Positions 16,419 to 26,979 of a DNA stretch of 34,712 nucleotides are shown here, one piece after another; the stretch's first letter is position 1; the number at the start of each line of letters is the position of its first letter. Under the pieces are notes generated by a model. The model ran no database searches and was not told the origin of the DNA. It saw only the letters and a list, made by a program, of their open reading frames with translations. Position numbers and translations under genes: made by a program. Source of the DNA: JBQTKD01 sp052389435 (lineage in GTDB: Bacteria > Actinomycetota > Actinomycetes > Sporichthyales > Sporichthyaceae); contig JBQTIB010000167.1 in NCBI GenBank assembly GCA_052389435.1, positions 1 through 34,712 on the forward strand, in the 5' to 3' direction.

Positions 16419-17177
16419 GTGCTGTTCGGCAGCGTCGGGCGACGCGGCAACTACGGAGTGGACACCCCCGCCGTCCCGGCGGTGCAGGCGTTCCTCGCTT
16501 TGATCATGCTCCAGGTCGGCTACAAGCAGATCACCAACGACGACAACAACGAAGGTTGGGCGCTGATCGCCGCCGGCGGGCTCCTGCTCGCCATTGCCCT
16601 CGTCTACCTGCACGCCTCGCGGCGCGGCAAGTTTCGGGTGTGGTCGCGGGCGCTGGGCGAGCTCAACCTCGATGGGAGCGAGCAGGCCGTCGACCTGAAC
16701 TGCGCCCGGGGCGCGGTGACAACCCTGGTCGCCGCCCGGCTCACCACCGGCAAGGTGCTCGGCGTGGACACGTGGTCCCGCAAGTCGATGATGACCAGCA
16801 ACCGCGCCGGCAGCGAGGACCAGATCGCGCGGCGCAACGCGGTCGCCGAAGGCGTGGCGGACCGGGTCGAGTACAAGCAGGCAGACATCCGGGACCTGAA
16901 CCTGCCGGGCAACCACTACGACCTCGTCGTCTCCGGGCTCGGCATCTCCGCGCTGCCGCGGGACGACTTCCGCCAGGAGGCGATCGACGAGGCCGTGCGG
17001 GTTGCCAAGCCCGGCGGGCAGCTGCTGATAGCCGACATCCGCAACATCGACAAGTACGTCTCCAGGCTGCGTCACCTCGGCTGCGAGGTCTCCACCCGTC
17101 CAGCGGGCTGGGAGGCCTGGTACGGCGGGCCGTGGCTGTCCACGACGCTGATCAGCGCCACCAAGCCGCTGGACTAG
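16419..17177 (+). CDS. Membrane-anchored class I SAM methyltransferase
   Basis: A 252-residue protein. Two N-terminal hydrophobic segments (about residues 18-35 and 47-65, ALIAAGGLLLAIALVYLHA) precede a Rossmann methyltransferase domain: motif I AVDLNCARGAVTTLVAARL, motif II VLGVDTW, then ADIRDLNLPGNHYDLVVSGLGI and RVAKPGGQLLIADI. Motif I reads NCARG where GCGxG is usual, so SAM binding may be modified. GTG 16419 has CACAAT six bases upstream and no clear ribosome site, suggesting leaderless expression. Its 3' end overlaps the convergent sulfotransferase gene by 26 bp. The substrate is unknown. Confidence 0.85.
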   Translation: MLFGSVGRRGNYGVDTPAVPAVQAFLALIMLQVGYKQITNDDNNEGWALIAAGGLLLAIALVYLHASRRGKFRVWSRALGELNLDGSEQAVDLNCARGAVTTLVAARLTTGKVLGVDTWSRKSMMTSNRAGSEDQIARRNAVAEGVADRVEYKQADIRDLNLPGNHYDLVVSGLGISALPRDDFRQEAIDEAVRVAKPGGQLLIADIRNIDKYVSRLRHLGCEVSTRPAGWEAWYGGPWLSTTLISATKPLD

Positions 17178-18384
17178 GCACCCGCCGTCGGGCGGTCTCG
17201 GCGGCGCGCCGCGTCGCGCGGGTGGCCAGCGCGGCGAGCAGATCTCGGCCCGAGGCGTCCTCGAGCCGAGGCGTCGGCGTCGGCTCGGCCGCGGCAGGCG
17301 CCCGTTTGTCGAAAAGCGCCCCGTGACCTGCGGCGGCAGCCGCGGTTCCGACGACGGCGTGCACCGCGACCTCGAGCGGAACGTGGGTCGGCGCGGTCGC
17401 CTGCGCCCGAGTGGGCGGCGCCGCGGTCAGCAGATCCACCTCGCCGAGAACGCGGACGCCGCTGGCGAGGATCTCGGCGGTCATGCGGGCCGCTCGCTCG
17501 TTCGCGATCGCGGCCGCCCACGACGGCAGACGGGTGGGCTCGTCGTCGGGACCGGGACTGCGTGCCTGCAGCAGGCGTCGCACCGCGCCGTCGGTCACCA
17601 GTCGCCGACGGTCTTCGGTTTCCAGTCGCCCGGGCCCCCGGACCGCCCGGTTCACTGCGCGGATCAGTTCGGTTTCGCTCCACGACAGCGATCGATTGAC
17701 CAACCCCGCAGGTCCGTGGGGTGCGCTGAGCAGGTCGCGCGGCACCCCGAGCAGATCGGCGAAGACCTCTCCGATGAACTGGGGGCGGGCCTTGTCCGTC
17801 ACTACGACCCAAACCCGCTCGCGCCCGACCGTGCGGATCCAGCGGTGGACAAGACCCGCGTGGTCGTAGCGGCGCAGGGACCCGGCCGGGACACCGGGAG
17901 CGGGCGGATCGGCCAGCAGATCGCGCAGCCAGTCGTCGAAGGGCTGGCGAAGCCCCCACTTGACGCCCTGCTGCCAACCGGGACCCAGCAGGTGGGCGAA
18001 CCCGCGGAGCGTCAGCACCACGTGCAGGTCTGGGCCGAGCTCCTCGGCGAACCGGGCCGCCTGGGCGTCGTCGGCCTCGGCTGCGAACTCGTGGGACACC
18101 AGCACGCGGTTGCTCGGATCGCCGCGGACCTCCTCGGCCAGCCGATCCCACCTGCTCCGGTCGACGGGTCCGTGACCGCCTCGATCACGAGCCAGCAGGG
18201 CCGCGACCTGCGCGCGGTGATTCCAGGTGCTGCCCGGGTAGCGGACGCCTGCCGCCAGCAACTCGCTTCGATTGGCCGCTGCGGTGCGCTGCAGGCTGGT
18301 CGTTCCCGACTTGGGAATGCCCGCGTGCAGCAGGCGGGCGCCGGGCGGCAGCGGGGGGCAGTGGGCCGAGCGTGGGGTCGACAC
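17152..18384 (-). CDS. Sulfotransferase family protein
   Basis: A 410-residue protein. Near the N-terminus, LLHAGIPKSGTTSLQR is the 5'-phosphosulfate (PAPS) binding loop. RVLVSHEFAAEADDAQ and HVVLTLRGFAHLLGPGWQQ follow the central beta-strand and 3'-phosphate binding region of the fold. The C-terminal 110 residues are Ala/Arg/Thr-rich and less conserved. GTG 18384 has GGAGG seven bases upstream. The acceptor (glycan or lipid) is unknown. Its last 26 bases overlap the convergent methyltransferase gene. Confidence 0.83.
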   Translation of the reverse strand: MSTPRSAHCPPLPPGARLLHAGIPKSGTTSLQRTAAANRSELLAAGVRYPGSTWNHRAQVAALLARDRGGHGPVDRSRWDRLAEEVRGDPSNRVLVSHEFAAEADDAQAARFAEELGPDLHVVLTLRGFAHLLGPGWQQGVKWGLRQPFDDWLRDLLADPPAPGVPAGSLRRYDHAGLVHRWIRTVGRERVWVVVTDKARPQFIGEVFADLLGVPRDLLSAPHGPAGLVNRSLSWSETELIRAVNRAVRGPGRLETEDRRRLVTDGAVRRLLQARSPGPDDEPTRLPSWAAAIANERAARMTAEILASGVRVLGEVDLLTAAPPTRAQATAPTHVPLEVAVHAVVGTAAAAAGHGALFDKRAPAAAEPTPTPRLEDASGRDLLAALATRATRRAAETARRRVPSPAAWWR

Positions 18385-18426
18385 GAGCAGACCTCCGGGT
18401 GAGCGGAGATCCAGCACATAGGAAAG

Positions 18427-18468
18427 AACCGGCGTCGAAGGCGAGCAATCGCCGATTCGACGCCGGTT
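18427..18468 (-). terminator. Terminator of the peroxiredoxin gene
   Basis: A 13-bp perfect outer stem (18427-18439 with 18456-18468), an inner GGCGA/TCGCC stem and a GCAA tetraloop. On the minus strand a pyrimidine-rich CTTTCCTATG follows. Confidence 0.85.
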
Positions 18469-18502
18469 CACAGCCGACCGCCGGCCAACTGTCGGCCGGG
18501 TG

Positions 18503-18991
18503 CTACAGGCCCGCGAGCACCGTTTCGCAGGACGACGCGGCGACCGCAGCCGGGCTCTCCTCGAGGTTCAAAGCGGTGACGACGCCGTCCTCGATCACCG
18601 CGGAGTAGCGCAGCGAGCGGGTGCCGAGGCCGTAGCCGGAACCGTCGAAGGACAGCCCCATGGCCTCGGTGAAGGTGCCGTTGCCGTCGGCCAGCATCGT
18701 GATCTTGCCCTTGGCGCCCTGCGCCTCGGCCCAGGCGTCCTGCACCCACACGTCGTTGATGCTGACGCAGACGATCTTGTCGACGCCCTTGCCGGCCAGT
18801 TCCTGCGCACCGTTGACGAAGCCGGGGAGGTGCTGCTTGCTGCAGCCGGGGGTGAACGCGCCGGGAAGGCCGAACAGCACGACCTTGCCGCTGCCGAGCA
18901 GTTCGCCGGTGCTTACCGATTCCGGCATGCCCTCGGCGCTGAGCACCTTTGCCTCGACGTCGGGGATCTTGTCGCCAACAGCTACAGCCAT
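18503..18991 (-). CDS. Prx5-type peroxiredoxin
   Basis: A 162-residue thiol peroxidase of the AhpE/Prx5 (AHP1) group. The peroxidatic cysteine is in PGAFTPGCSKQHLPGF, the exact Prx5 active-site form. Later blocks KIVCVSINDVWVQDAWAEAQ and GTRSLRYSAVIEDGVV fit the family. A further Cys in VCVSIN and one near the C-terminus (SSCETVLAGL) could resolve. It reduces hydroperoxides using a thiol reductant. ATG 18991 follows AGGAG by seven bases. Confidence 0.95.
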   Translation of the reverse strand: MAVAVGDKIPDVEAKVLSAEGMPESVSTGELLGSGKVVLFGLPGAFTPGCSKQHLPGFVNGAQELAGKGVDKIVCVSINDVWVQDAWAEAQGAKGKITMLADGNGTFTEAMGLSFDGSGYGLGTRSLRYSAVIEDGVVTALNLEESPAAVAASSCETVLAGL

Positions 18992-19078
18992 GCCGTCACT
19001 CCTACGCATTGGGGATTGGTCCGTGCCGTGGTGGCTGGACCCTGCCGGTCACGCTACCCAACCGGATGGAACGGAGCC

Positions 19079-21786
19079 TCAGCCCAGGTGGGCGAATCCA
19101 TCGGCGACCCGGCGCAGGTCCCGCAACCGCTTCTCGAAGGTCGCTCCGAGCGCGAGCAGCAGCGCCCCGGCCAGGCCGATGCCGACCCACCGCGGGACCG
19201 CGTCGGCGAACGGAGCGACCTGCACGACGGCGTCCACGGCCAGCGTCGCCGCCCCCAGGGCCAACGGAGCCTGCCATCTGCCGGCCGCCCCGGCCAGCAG
19301 TGCGACCAGGGCCCCGCCGCCGACCAGCAGTGCCCGGGTGAGCCCGTCGTCGTCGAAGGTCGCGAGCAGGCTCGGGATCAGCGCGAGAGCCAACCCCGGG
19401 CCGAACGTGCGCCAGGAGGACAGATCGCGGTTGCCCCGGTGGGCGAGCGCGCCGTAGATCAGCAGCGCCGCCGCCGGCGGCAGCGTGTAGGCCTCGGGCG
19501 TCGACACGTCGGTGTCGGCGAGCCGCACCCAACTGCTCAGCGTGAGCATCGTCCCGGACAGCCACCCGAGCCGGCGGCGGGCGGGGTCCATCGCCACCGC
19601 GGCCGAGGCGACTCCGACGATCAGCAGGGCGATCGCGGCCCAGTGCGGGTCCTCGCCGAGGGTCGACGCGGCGCAGAGGGCGGCGAAGGCGCACGTCGTC
19701 TCGACGACGATCCGTTCGGTCGCCTCGCGAAGAAGGCGTGCGGCGACGGCCAGCAGGCTCGCGGCGGCGATGGCGACAGTGCCGGCCTCGGCCCCAGCCG
19801 CGCCGGTCGCGCCGGCCAGCACGCCCGCCTCGGCGGCGATCGCGGCGACGGCCAGGGCCGAGGCCAGCGGGCGTCCGGCGGGCGCGAGGAGTCCGCGGCC
19901 GACGAGACTCGCCGCCATCAGGACCCCCAACGCCCAGGCCGTCGCCGTGCTCGCGGCGAGCGACCACCCCAGGCCCAGGGCGATCGCCGCGGCGCCGGCG
20001 GCCAGCAGGACGCCGTCCAGCGTGCCCGGCGGCACCGACCGGGGTTTCCCGGACGTCCCGACGGACAGCACGCCGTCGTTCACCTCGCCGCCGCGTTCGG
20101 CCGACGGGCGGGCCGCGAACAGCACCAGGGCCACGCCCAGCAGGACCAGGGCCAGCACCGCCGCCAGGTAGGGGGCCCGAAGGGCGATCGCGGCGACCGG
20201 GACGGTCGCGACGGACCCGAACGCGGCGGTTGCGGTGGCCGCCATCCCGGCCGGGGTGTTCCGCAGCCGGAAGGCGAGCACGGCCGCCGCGGCGGTGAGC
20301 AGCGCGACCGTGCACGCGACGGCTCCGTGGAACGGCCACGAACCGTCGAGGCGCTCGAAGGCGTCCGCGTTCGCGGAGTACCGCCACGGGTCGGCGACGT
20401 GCCGCAGCGCTCCGGCGAACGCCTCGGCGACCGGTTCGCCCACGTCGAGCGCGGCCAGCGCGGCCGCGAACGCCACGACGGTCAGCGGACCGAACCGCAA
20501 CCGTGCGGTCGTCCCGTTCGACGCCCGATCCGGCAGAGCGGCGAGCAGTGCGGCCAGGACCAGGACCAGGGCCACCGTTGCCGCAGTCGCGACCTCGTGG
20601 TCCAGGCCTCGTTCCAGCGGAGCGTGGGCGGCGGCCAGCAGCGCGGCCGTGGGCCCGGCCCCGGCGGGGCCCGGCCTCGTCCCCGGGGTGGGTGGGGGGC
20701 GCCCAGCCGCGGGGCCGCCCCCGCGGCCGCGGCGGGCACGGACAGCCAGGCGATCGCCCGGCGGTCCCAGGCGAGGGCGGCGGCCCCGGCCGCGGCGACC
20801 AGCAGGAGTGCGGCGCCGGCCGCGGCGGGGAACTCTTCGGTCACGCCGTCGTAGGCGACGAGCAGCGAGCCGACTCCCCCGGCTAGCCAGGCCAGCGTGC
20901 CCGGGCCGGCGAAGGCGGGCGTCGGGCGAACTCGGCCCACCACGGCGAGGGCCAGGGTGCCCTGCACCACCAGGGCGAGCGAAATGCCTATCGGGCCGAG
21001 CCGGTCGGCGAGGATCGGCACCGGAAGCTGGACCGCGATCGCCGCGACCCACGCCGGGGTCTGCAACGGCAGCACCCGACCTGTCCCGAAGGCGAGGACG
21101 GCGAGCGCTCCGAGCACGCCGGCCCACCAGGCGTCGGTGGCCGTGGAGGCGGCGCCGAGAAGGTTGTACTCCCGGGCCCCGAAGGCGTCGAGCAGCAGCA
21201 GGCCGACGGTCAGCGCGGCAAGCGCCTCGGAGGTCGCGGCGAGTTCCCGGCGCAGCGCGAAGACCGAGCCCGCCCCGGCGGCGGCGGTGACGCCGACGAG
21301 GATCGCGGTGCGTCCGCCCACCTCGATCCGTTCCCAGGCCACGACCACGAAGATGAGCGCGGCGACGCCGAGCAGCAACACGCCCAAACCGAGCAGCAGC
21401 CGCTGAATCTGACGTGACGTCACGTTCTCCCGTCGAGGGGACGGGTCCTGTTCCCACGGCGTTGGCTCGGGCGACCACGCGGGGTGCGGAGCGGGAGTCC
21501 AGGCGTCTGGGGCGTGCCAACCGGCGGCGGTCGCCGCGGCCTCGGGCTGCGCCCGGATGGTCGCGATCACCGCCACCCGCTGCTCCAGCACCGCTGCGGC
21601 CTGCAGCGACAGCTGCCACAGGTGGGTGAGCAGGGGTCCGCGCAGCGGCAGCTCGCAGGCGGGGCAGACGACCGGCTCGGCCGGCAGGACGGCGAAGCAG
21701 TCCGGACAGCGGCTCGGGTCGCGCAGAACGGCGGGGTCCATGGTCGAGGTCCCCGGTCGGCGGTGAGCCGAGTGCTCGTCAGACAT
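19079..21786 (-). pseudogene. Zinc-ribbon polytopic membrane protein, frameshifted
   Basis: The gene would encode about 900 residues. It starts at ATG 21786 with a zinc ribbon (CPDCFAVLPAEPVVCPAC) and a Pro/Trp-rich linker (TPAPHPAWSPEPTPWEQ). Twenty or more hydrophobic segments follow, beginning QRLLLGLGVLLLGVAALIFVVVAW. The frame is lost between about 20640 and 20740 and resumes one frame over (AALLAAAHAPLERG), continuing to 19079. The join needs one extra base, and the region holds G/C homopolymers (six G at 20694-20699), so either a real frameshift or a base-calling error is possible. The layout resembles large actinobacterial DUF2157-like membrane proteins. The start overlaps the upstream kinase gene by 8 bp. 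Confidence 0.78.
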
Positions 21787-22627
21787 GGCGGAGCACCTCG
21801 CGGGCGAGCCGTCCGGCCGCGGCGCCGTAGCCGCCGCCGAACAGGGCAGCGTGAACGAGAACGGGGTGGAGTTGATGCAGCGCGACCCGCTCGCGCCAGC
21901 CCGCCGCCAGTGGGGCGGCCTCGTCGTAGGCGTCGAGGATGCGATCGAGGTGGGGAGCACCGAACAGCGCCAGCATCGCGAGGTCGGTTTCGCGGTGTCC
22001 GCCGTGGCAGGCGGGATCGATGAGATAGGTCCAGCCCTGCGCCGACCAGTGGACGTTGCCCGCCCACAGGTCGCCGTGCAGCAGGGCGGCCTCCTCGACC
22101 GGGCCGGCCACCCGTTCCAGCGACTCGAGCACCCGCTCCACTGCAGCGGCGTCCGTGCGCTCGATCCGCCCGCGCTCCTCGGCGATGCGCAGCGCGGCCC
22201 CGGCCCGCTGCTCGCGGTAGAGCTCGACCCAGGTCGCAGCCGGCTCGTTCGGCAACCGCAGCGAACCCAGGTAGCCGGGTCCGTCGCCGCCGAAGGCCTT
22301 CGCGCCGGCGGCGTGCGTCGTGGCCAGGGTGCGGCCGAACTCCTCCGCTGCGCCGGCGCTCGGCGGTCCCGGTTCGATCCACTCCAGCGCGAGGGCGTCG
22401 TCGGAGACGGCGAGCACGGCCGGAACCGGGGCACCGCCGGCGGCGGCGAGCGCCCGCAGCCCGGCGGCCTCGGTGTGGAAGAAGTCCGCGGGGGCTGCGG
22501 GTTTGGTCTTCACGAACAGGACGCGGCCGTCGTCGGTGTGCGCGCGGAACGCGCGGCAGATGTCGCCGCCACCGAGCGGGTCCGTTCGGCGGATCGTCGT
22601 GCCCAGTTCGGCGTAGAGAGACTCCAT
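21779..22627 (-). CDS. Fructosamine kinase family protein
   Basis: A 282-residue kinase-like protein of the fructosamine-3-kinase group (protein-kinase fold, deglycation repair). Visible blocks are GGGDICRAFRA (nucleotide-binding strand), VLFVKTKP with the ATP lysine, FHTEAAGLRAL, HGDLWAGNVHW (catalytic loop with Asp and Asn) and IDPACHGGHRETDLAMLALFG (metal-binding Asp). Family members phosphorylate sugars attached to protein amines. ATG 22627 has TACCGT exactly six bases upstream and no clear ribosome site, consistent with a leaderless message. Its stop overlaps the start of the following membrane-protein gene. Confidence 0.9.
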   Translation of the reverse strand: MESLYAELGTTIRRTDPLGGGDICRAFRAHTDDGRVLFVKTKPAAPADFFHTEAAGLRALAAAGGAPVPAVLAVSDDALALEWIEPGPPSAGAAEEFGRTLATTHAAGAKAFGGDGPGYLGSLRLPNEPAATWVELYREQRAGAALRIAEERGRIERTDAAAVERVLESLERVAGPVEEAALLHGDLWAGNVHWSAQGWTYLIDPACHGGHRETDLAMLALFGAPHLDRILDAYDEAAPLAAGWRERVALHQLHPVLVHAALFGGGYGAAAGRLAREVLRHV

Positions 22628-22699
22628 GCAGCGACGGTAGGGCGCGCGGCGAGGGCGCCACACCCGACGGGGTGCTCAACCTCCGCTGAGTAGGACTAC

Positions 22700-23167
22700 C
22701 TACTCGCGGTCGGCGATCAGCTCCGGCAGCTCGGCGACGATCGCGTCGGCGGCGCGTTCGATCTGGTCCAGTGCCGTCTGGAAGTCGGCGGGGCCGCCGT
22801 AGTAGGGATCTTCGACGTCCGCGTCGAGGTCGAAGAGTCGGACCGCGGTGCCCGAGGCGGCGTCGGGGGCGATGCGGCGCAGGTCGCGGACGTTCGCGGA
22901 GTCCATGCCGAGGACGAGGTCGTGGTCGGCGAAGTGCCGGCCGAGAAACTGAGCGGCGACGTGGTCGTCCGGGTAGCCGCGCCCGCGCAGCGCGGCCCGC
23001 GCCCGGTCGTCGGCACCCGAGCCGACGTGCCAATTCCCCGTGCCGGCCGAGCTCACCACCACCCGGTCCGCGAGCCCGGCCTCGGCGATCCGGTGGCGCA
23101 GCACGGCCGCGGCCATTGGCGAGCGGCAGATGTTTCCCAGACACACGACGGCGATGCGATACGGCAT
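22700..23167 (-). CDS. Low-molecular-weight protein-tyrosine phosphatase
   Basis: A 155-residue phosphatase with the complete family signature: P-loop VCLGNICRSPMAAAVL at residues 8-23, the SSAGTGNWHVG block, and general-acid motif DVEDPYYGG, which matches the DPY of classical enzymes more closely than the paralog at 10269-10784. It probably acts on phosphotyrosine proteins. ATG 23167 starts it. The GH3 hydrolase gene lies 20 bp upstream on the same strand, so they may share a transcript. Confidence 0.95.
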   Translation of the reverse strand: MPYRIAVVCLGNICRSPMAAAVLRHRIAEAGLADRVVVSSAGTGNWHVGSGADDRARAALRGRGYPDDHVAAQFLGRHFADHDLVLGMDSANVRDLRRIAPDAASGTAVRLFDLDADVEDPYYGGPADFQTALDQIERAADAIVAELPELIADRE

Positions 23168-23187
23168 GACGGCATTCTGACCGGTTT

Positions 23188-24306
23188 CTAGCGACACGCC
23201 TTCTTCGCGGTCAGCACCCGCGCTGCCGCCTCGCGTACCCGGTCCTCGGACAGGCGGCCGGAGCGGACGTCTCGCACGAGCGAGTCCAGCAGGCCGGGAA
23301 CCGTCGACGGGGCGGCGAAGAACAGCGCGAGGTCCGCGCCGGCTGCGACGGCCCGGCGGATCGCCTCGCGCAGACCGAAGCGATCGCGCACGGCCCGCAT
23401 GTTCGCGAGTTCGTCGGTGATCACCAGGCCTCGGAACCCGATCTCCTCGCGCAGGACCCGGTACAGGCGCGGGTCCAACGACGAGGGCAGGCCGGGCGTC
23501 GACAGGCCCGGGACCCGCAGGTGGCCCATCATCGTCGAACCGACCGCATCGCGAAGTTCGCGAAACGGCACCCAGTCCTTCGCGCGCAGTTGGCTCGCCG
23601 GCGGGGTTGTGGCGTTGCCGGCGTGCGAATCGCCTGCGGCGCGGCCGTGCCCGGGGAAGTGCTTGATCGAGCCGAGCACGCCCGCGTCGGCCAGTCCGGC
23701 GGCGAACGCCCCGGCGTACTCGACGACGGTTGCCGGCTTCCTGCCGTAGGAGCGGTCGCCGATGACCGCGTTGCGCGCCTGCCCGCCGAGGTCGACCACC
23801 GGTGCGAGGTTCATCGTGATGCCATAGCGCCGCAGGGCCTGCCCGCGGTCCTTCGCCAGCTCGCGCACCTGACGGGGCGTCATCTGTGCCTGCCGGCGGG
23901 CGCTGGGCAGGTCCTCGTCGAACTTCAGGCGCTGTACTCTCCCGCCCTCGTCGTCGGCGGCGATCAACGGCGTCACCTTGGCCGTGCGCACGGTCTTCAG
24001 CCGTCCGTCGCGCAGCACGGCCCGGGAGTCCCCGGACAGGAACAGCCCGCCGAGCGGGTGGCGATCGCCGAACACGGCCCTGAGCTGCGATCGGGTGGGC
24101 GTCGGAGCCCCGAGCATGAGCGTCTGTGCCACCGCCCCGCGCAGGGACAGGTCCGCCGCGGCCGGACAGGCGTCGGGGGCGAGCGGAGCCGCCGCGTTCA
24201 CAGGGGCCACCTCGGTGCGCGCCTGCGTGTCGACCCCGTGGGCCCAGGCCCCGCACAGCCCCGCAACGGCCACAGCCGCGACGACGGTCTGCCCAGCTCG
24301 CATCAT
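23188..24306 (-). CDS. Secreted glycoside hydrolase family 3 (NagZ-like)
   Basis: A 372-residue exported enzyme. A signal peptide (VVAAVAVAGLCGAWAHG) precedes a GH3 N-terminal barrel: FLSGDSRAVL, LIAADDEGGRVQRL, MNLAPVVDLG, GVLGSIKHFPGHGRAAGDSH (the KH(F/S)PGHG motif with the histidine general acid of NagZ-type enzymes), GHLRVPGLS and VITDELANM with the candidate nucleophile aspartate. Family members remove beta-linked N-acetylglucosamine from peptidoglycan fragments. The cysteine near the signal peptide is not in a lipobox. ATG 24306 follows GAGGGGG. The thiC riboswitch is divergent, about 110 bp away. Confidence 0.92.
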   Translation of the reverse strand: MMRAGQTVVAAVAVAGLCGAWAHGVDTQARTEVAPVNAAAPLAPDACPAAADLSLRGAVAQTLMLGAPTPTRSQLRAVFGDRHPLGGLFLSGDSRAVLRDGRLKTVRTAKVTPLIAADDEGGRVQRLKFDEDLPSARRQAQMTPRQVRELAKDRGQALRRYGITMNLAPVVDLGGQARNAVIGDRSYGRKPATVVEYAGAFAAGLADAGVLGSIKHFPGHGRAAGDSHAGNATTPPASQLRAKDWVPFRELRDAVGSTMMGHLRVPGLSTPGLPSSLDPRLYRVLREEIGFRGLVITDELANMRAVRDRFGLREAIRRAVAAGADLALFFAAPSTVPGLLDSLVRDVRSGRLSEDRVREAAARVLTAKKACR

Positions 24307-24420
24307 CCGGCCCCCTCGGTCAGACGCCGACTCTCCCTCCCCTCTGTCCCGCGGCGGCGGCGCCACGCGCGATTCGTAGCGCTTTTGGGATCCCGCTATA
24401 GGCTCGGCGGCACGTGCACA

Positions 24421-24509
24421 GCGCGGGAGCTCGGGTCGGACCGGGCTGAGAGGGCGACTGCCAGCGTCGCCGACCGCCGAACCTGACCGGGTAATGCCGG
24501 CATAGGGAG
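24421..24509 (+). ncRNA. TPP riboswitch (THI element)
   Basis: The conserved THI-box order is present: GGGAGC near the 5' end, GGGCTGAGAGGG (24443-24454), then CCGAACCTGACC and GGTAATGCCGGCATAGGGAG up to 24509. The last helix adjoins the thiC ribosome site (GGGAG 24505-24509), suggesting control of translation initiation by thiamine pyrophosphate. Confidence 0.97.
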
Positions 24510-24518
24510 ATGAAGGCC

Positions 24519-26285
<1,767 letters not shown>

Positions 26286-26299
26286 GCAAGAACGACATC

Positions 26300-26376
26300 T
26301 GCGCACGTCATCCTCAATGGCTCCACAAACCGGGACAAATCGCCCGCGAGAGCAGCCATAGAGGATGACATGCGCA
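26300..26376. repeat. 23-bp imperfect inverted repeat after thiC
   Basis: Arms 26300-26322 and 26354-26376 are complementary at 21 of 23 positions, with a 31-base less GC-rich centre. A run of A follows on the plus strand, so it is not a normal terminator. One mismatch becomes a U-G pair only if the minus strand is transcribed. Possibly a MITE/REP-like element or part of a small RNA. Confidence 0.7.
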
Positions 26377-26402
26377 AAAAAGAAACTCACATCCGCAGAC
26401 GA

Positions 26403-26448
26403 ACGACACGGCCGCCCCGTCCAGCGGGAGCGGCCGTGTCGTGTCTTT
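26403..26448. terminator. Terminator between thiC and the CsbD gene
   Basis: ACGACACGGCCGC pairs with GCGGCCGTGTCGT, with an inner CCCG/CGGG stem, followed by GTCTTT. It lies between convergent genes and can serve both strands. Confidence 0.88.
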
Positions 26449-26461
26449 GGGAGGGGAAGCG

Positions 26462-26647
26462 CTACTTCCCGGCGACGTTCTTGGCGGCGTCCTTGACGTT
26501 CTCGCCGGCCTGCTTCACCTGACTCTTGGCCTGGTCGCCTTGGCCCTCGGCCTGCGTCTGCTCGTCCCCGGTCAGCTTGCCCACGGCCTCCTTGGCCTTG
26601 CCGGCAGCCTCGTCGACGGCGTTGCCCAACTTGTCTGCGATCCCCAT
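26462..26647 (-). CDS. CsbD-like stress protein
   Basis: A 61-residue hydrophilic helical protein with the CsbD pattern: GIADKLGNAVDEAAGKAKEAVGKLTGD, then QAEGQGDQAKSQVKQAGENVKD. CsbD-family proteins accumulate under general stress and have no firm biochemical role. ATG 26647 follows AAGGAG by seven bases. No cysteine or aromatic residue is visible. It converges on thiC across the shared terminator. Confidence 0.93.
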   Translation of the reverse strand: MGIADKLGNAVDEAAGKAKEAVGKLTGDEQTQAEGQGDQAKSQVKQAGENVKDAAKNVAGK

Positions 26648-26738
26648 GTCGAACTCCTTCGTGGCGGGTTGCTTGCAACCCAACTCCTGCCCGAAGGACG
26701 CGGTCTCACGCCTGTCGATCTCCGCCGGTCGCTTCCGC

Positions 26739-26784
26739 GCCGCGGCCGGACTACTTGAAGGGCCGCGGCCGGACTACTTGAAGG
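26739..26784. repeat. Two-copy 23-bp tandem repeat
   Basis: A 23-bp unit (GCCGCGGCCGGACTACTTGA plus AGG) occurs twice without a gap, at 26739-26761 and 26762-26784, followed by a partial third copy. It lies in the promoter region of the small gene at 26806. Confidence 0.7.
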
Positions 26785-26805
26785 TCGGCCGGGTAGTGCC
26801 TGGGA

Positions 26806-26964
26806 ATGGGATTTCTCTTGTGGATTGCAGCCGTCGTGCTCGTGCTCGTCGGCATCGTCCAAATGCTGCAGGGTCAGGTAGTTCTCGGGATCGTGCTCGT
26901 CGTCGTCGGCTGCGCCGTCGGTCCGGGGGGCTTCAGCATCTTCAAGGGGCGCTCGCGCGCCTGA
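26806..26964 (+). CDS. Small membrane protein with GPGGFSIF tail
   Basis: A 52-residue protein. A hydrophobic segment (LLWIAAVVLVLVGIVQML) is followed by a second (VVLGIVLVVVGCAV) and then GPGGFSIFKGRSRA. The GPGG(F/Y)SIF ending recurs in small actinobacterial membrane proteins of unknown role. ATG 26806 has no ribosome site; TAGTGC at 26794-26799 lies six bases upstream, suggesting a leaderless message. The next gene is convergent, 15 bp away. Confidence 0.78.
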   Translation: MGFLLWIAAVVLVLVGIVQMLQGQVVLGIVLVVVGCAVGPGGFSIFKGRSRA

Positions 26965-26979
26965 TCGCCTGAAAGAGCG

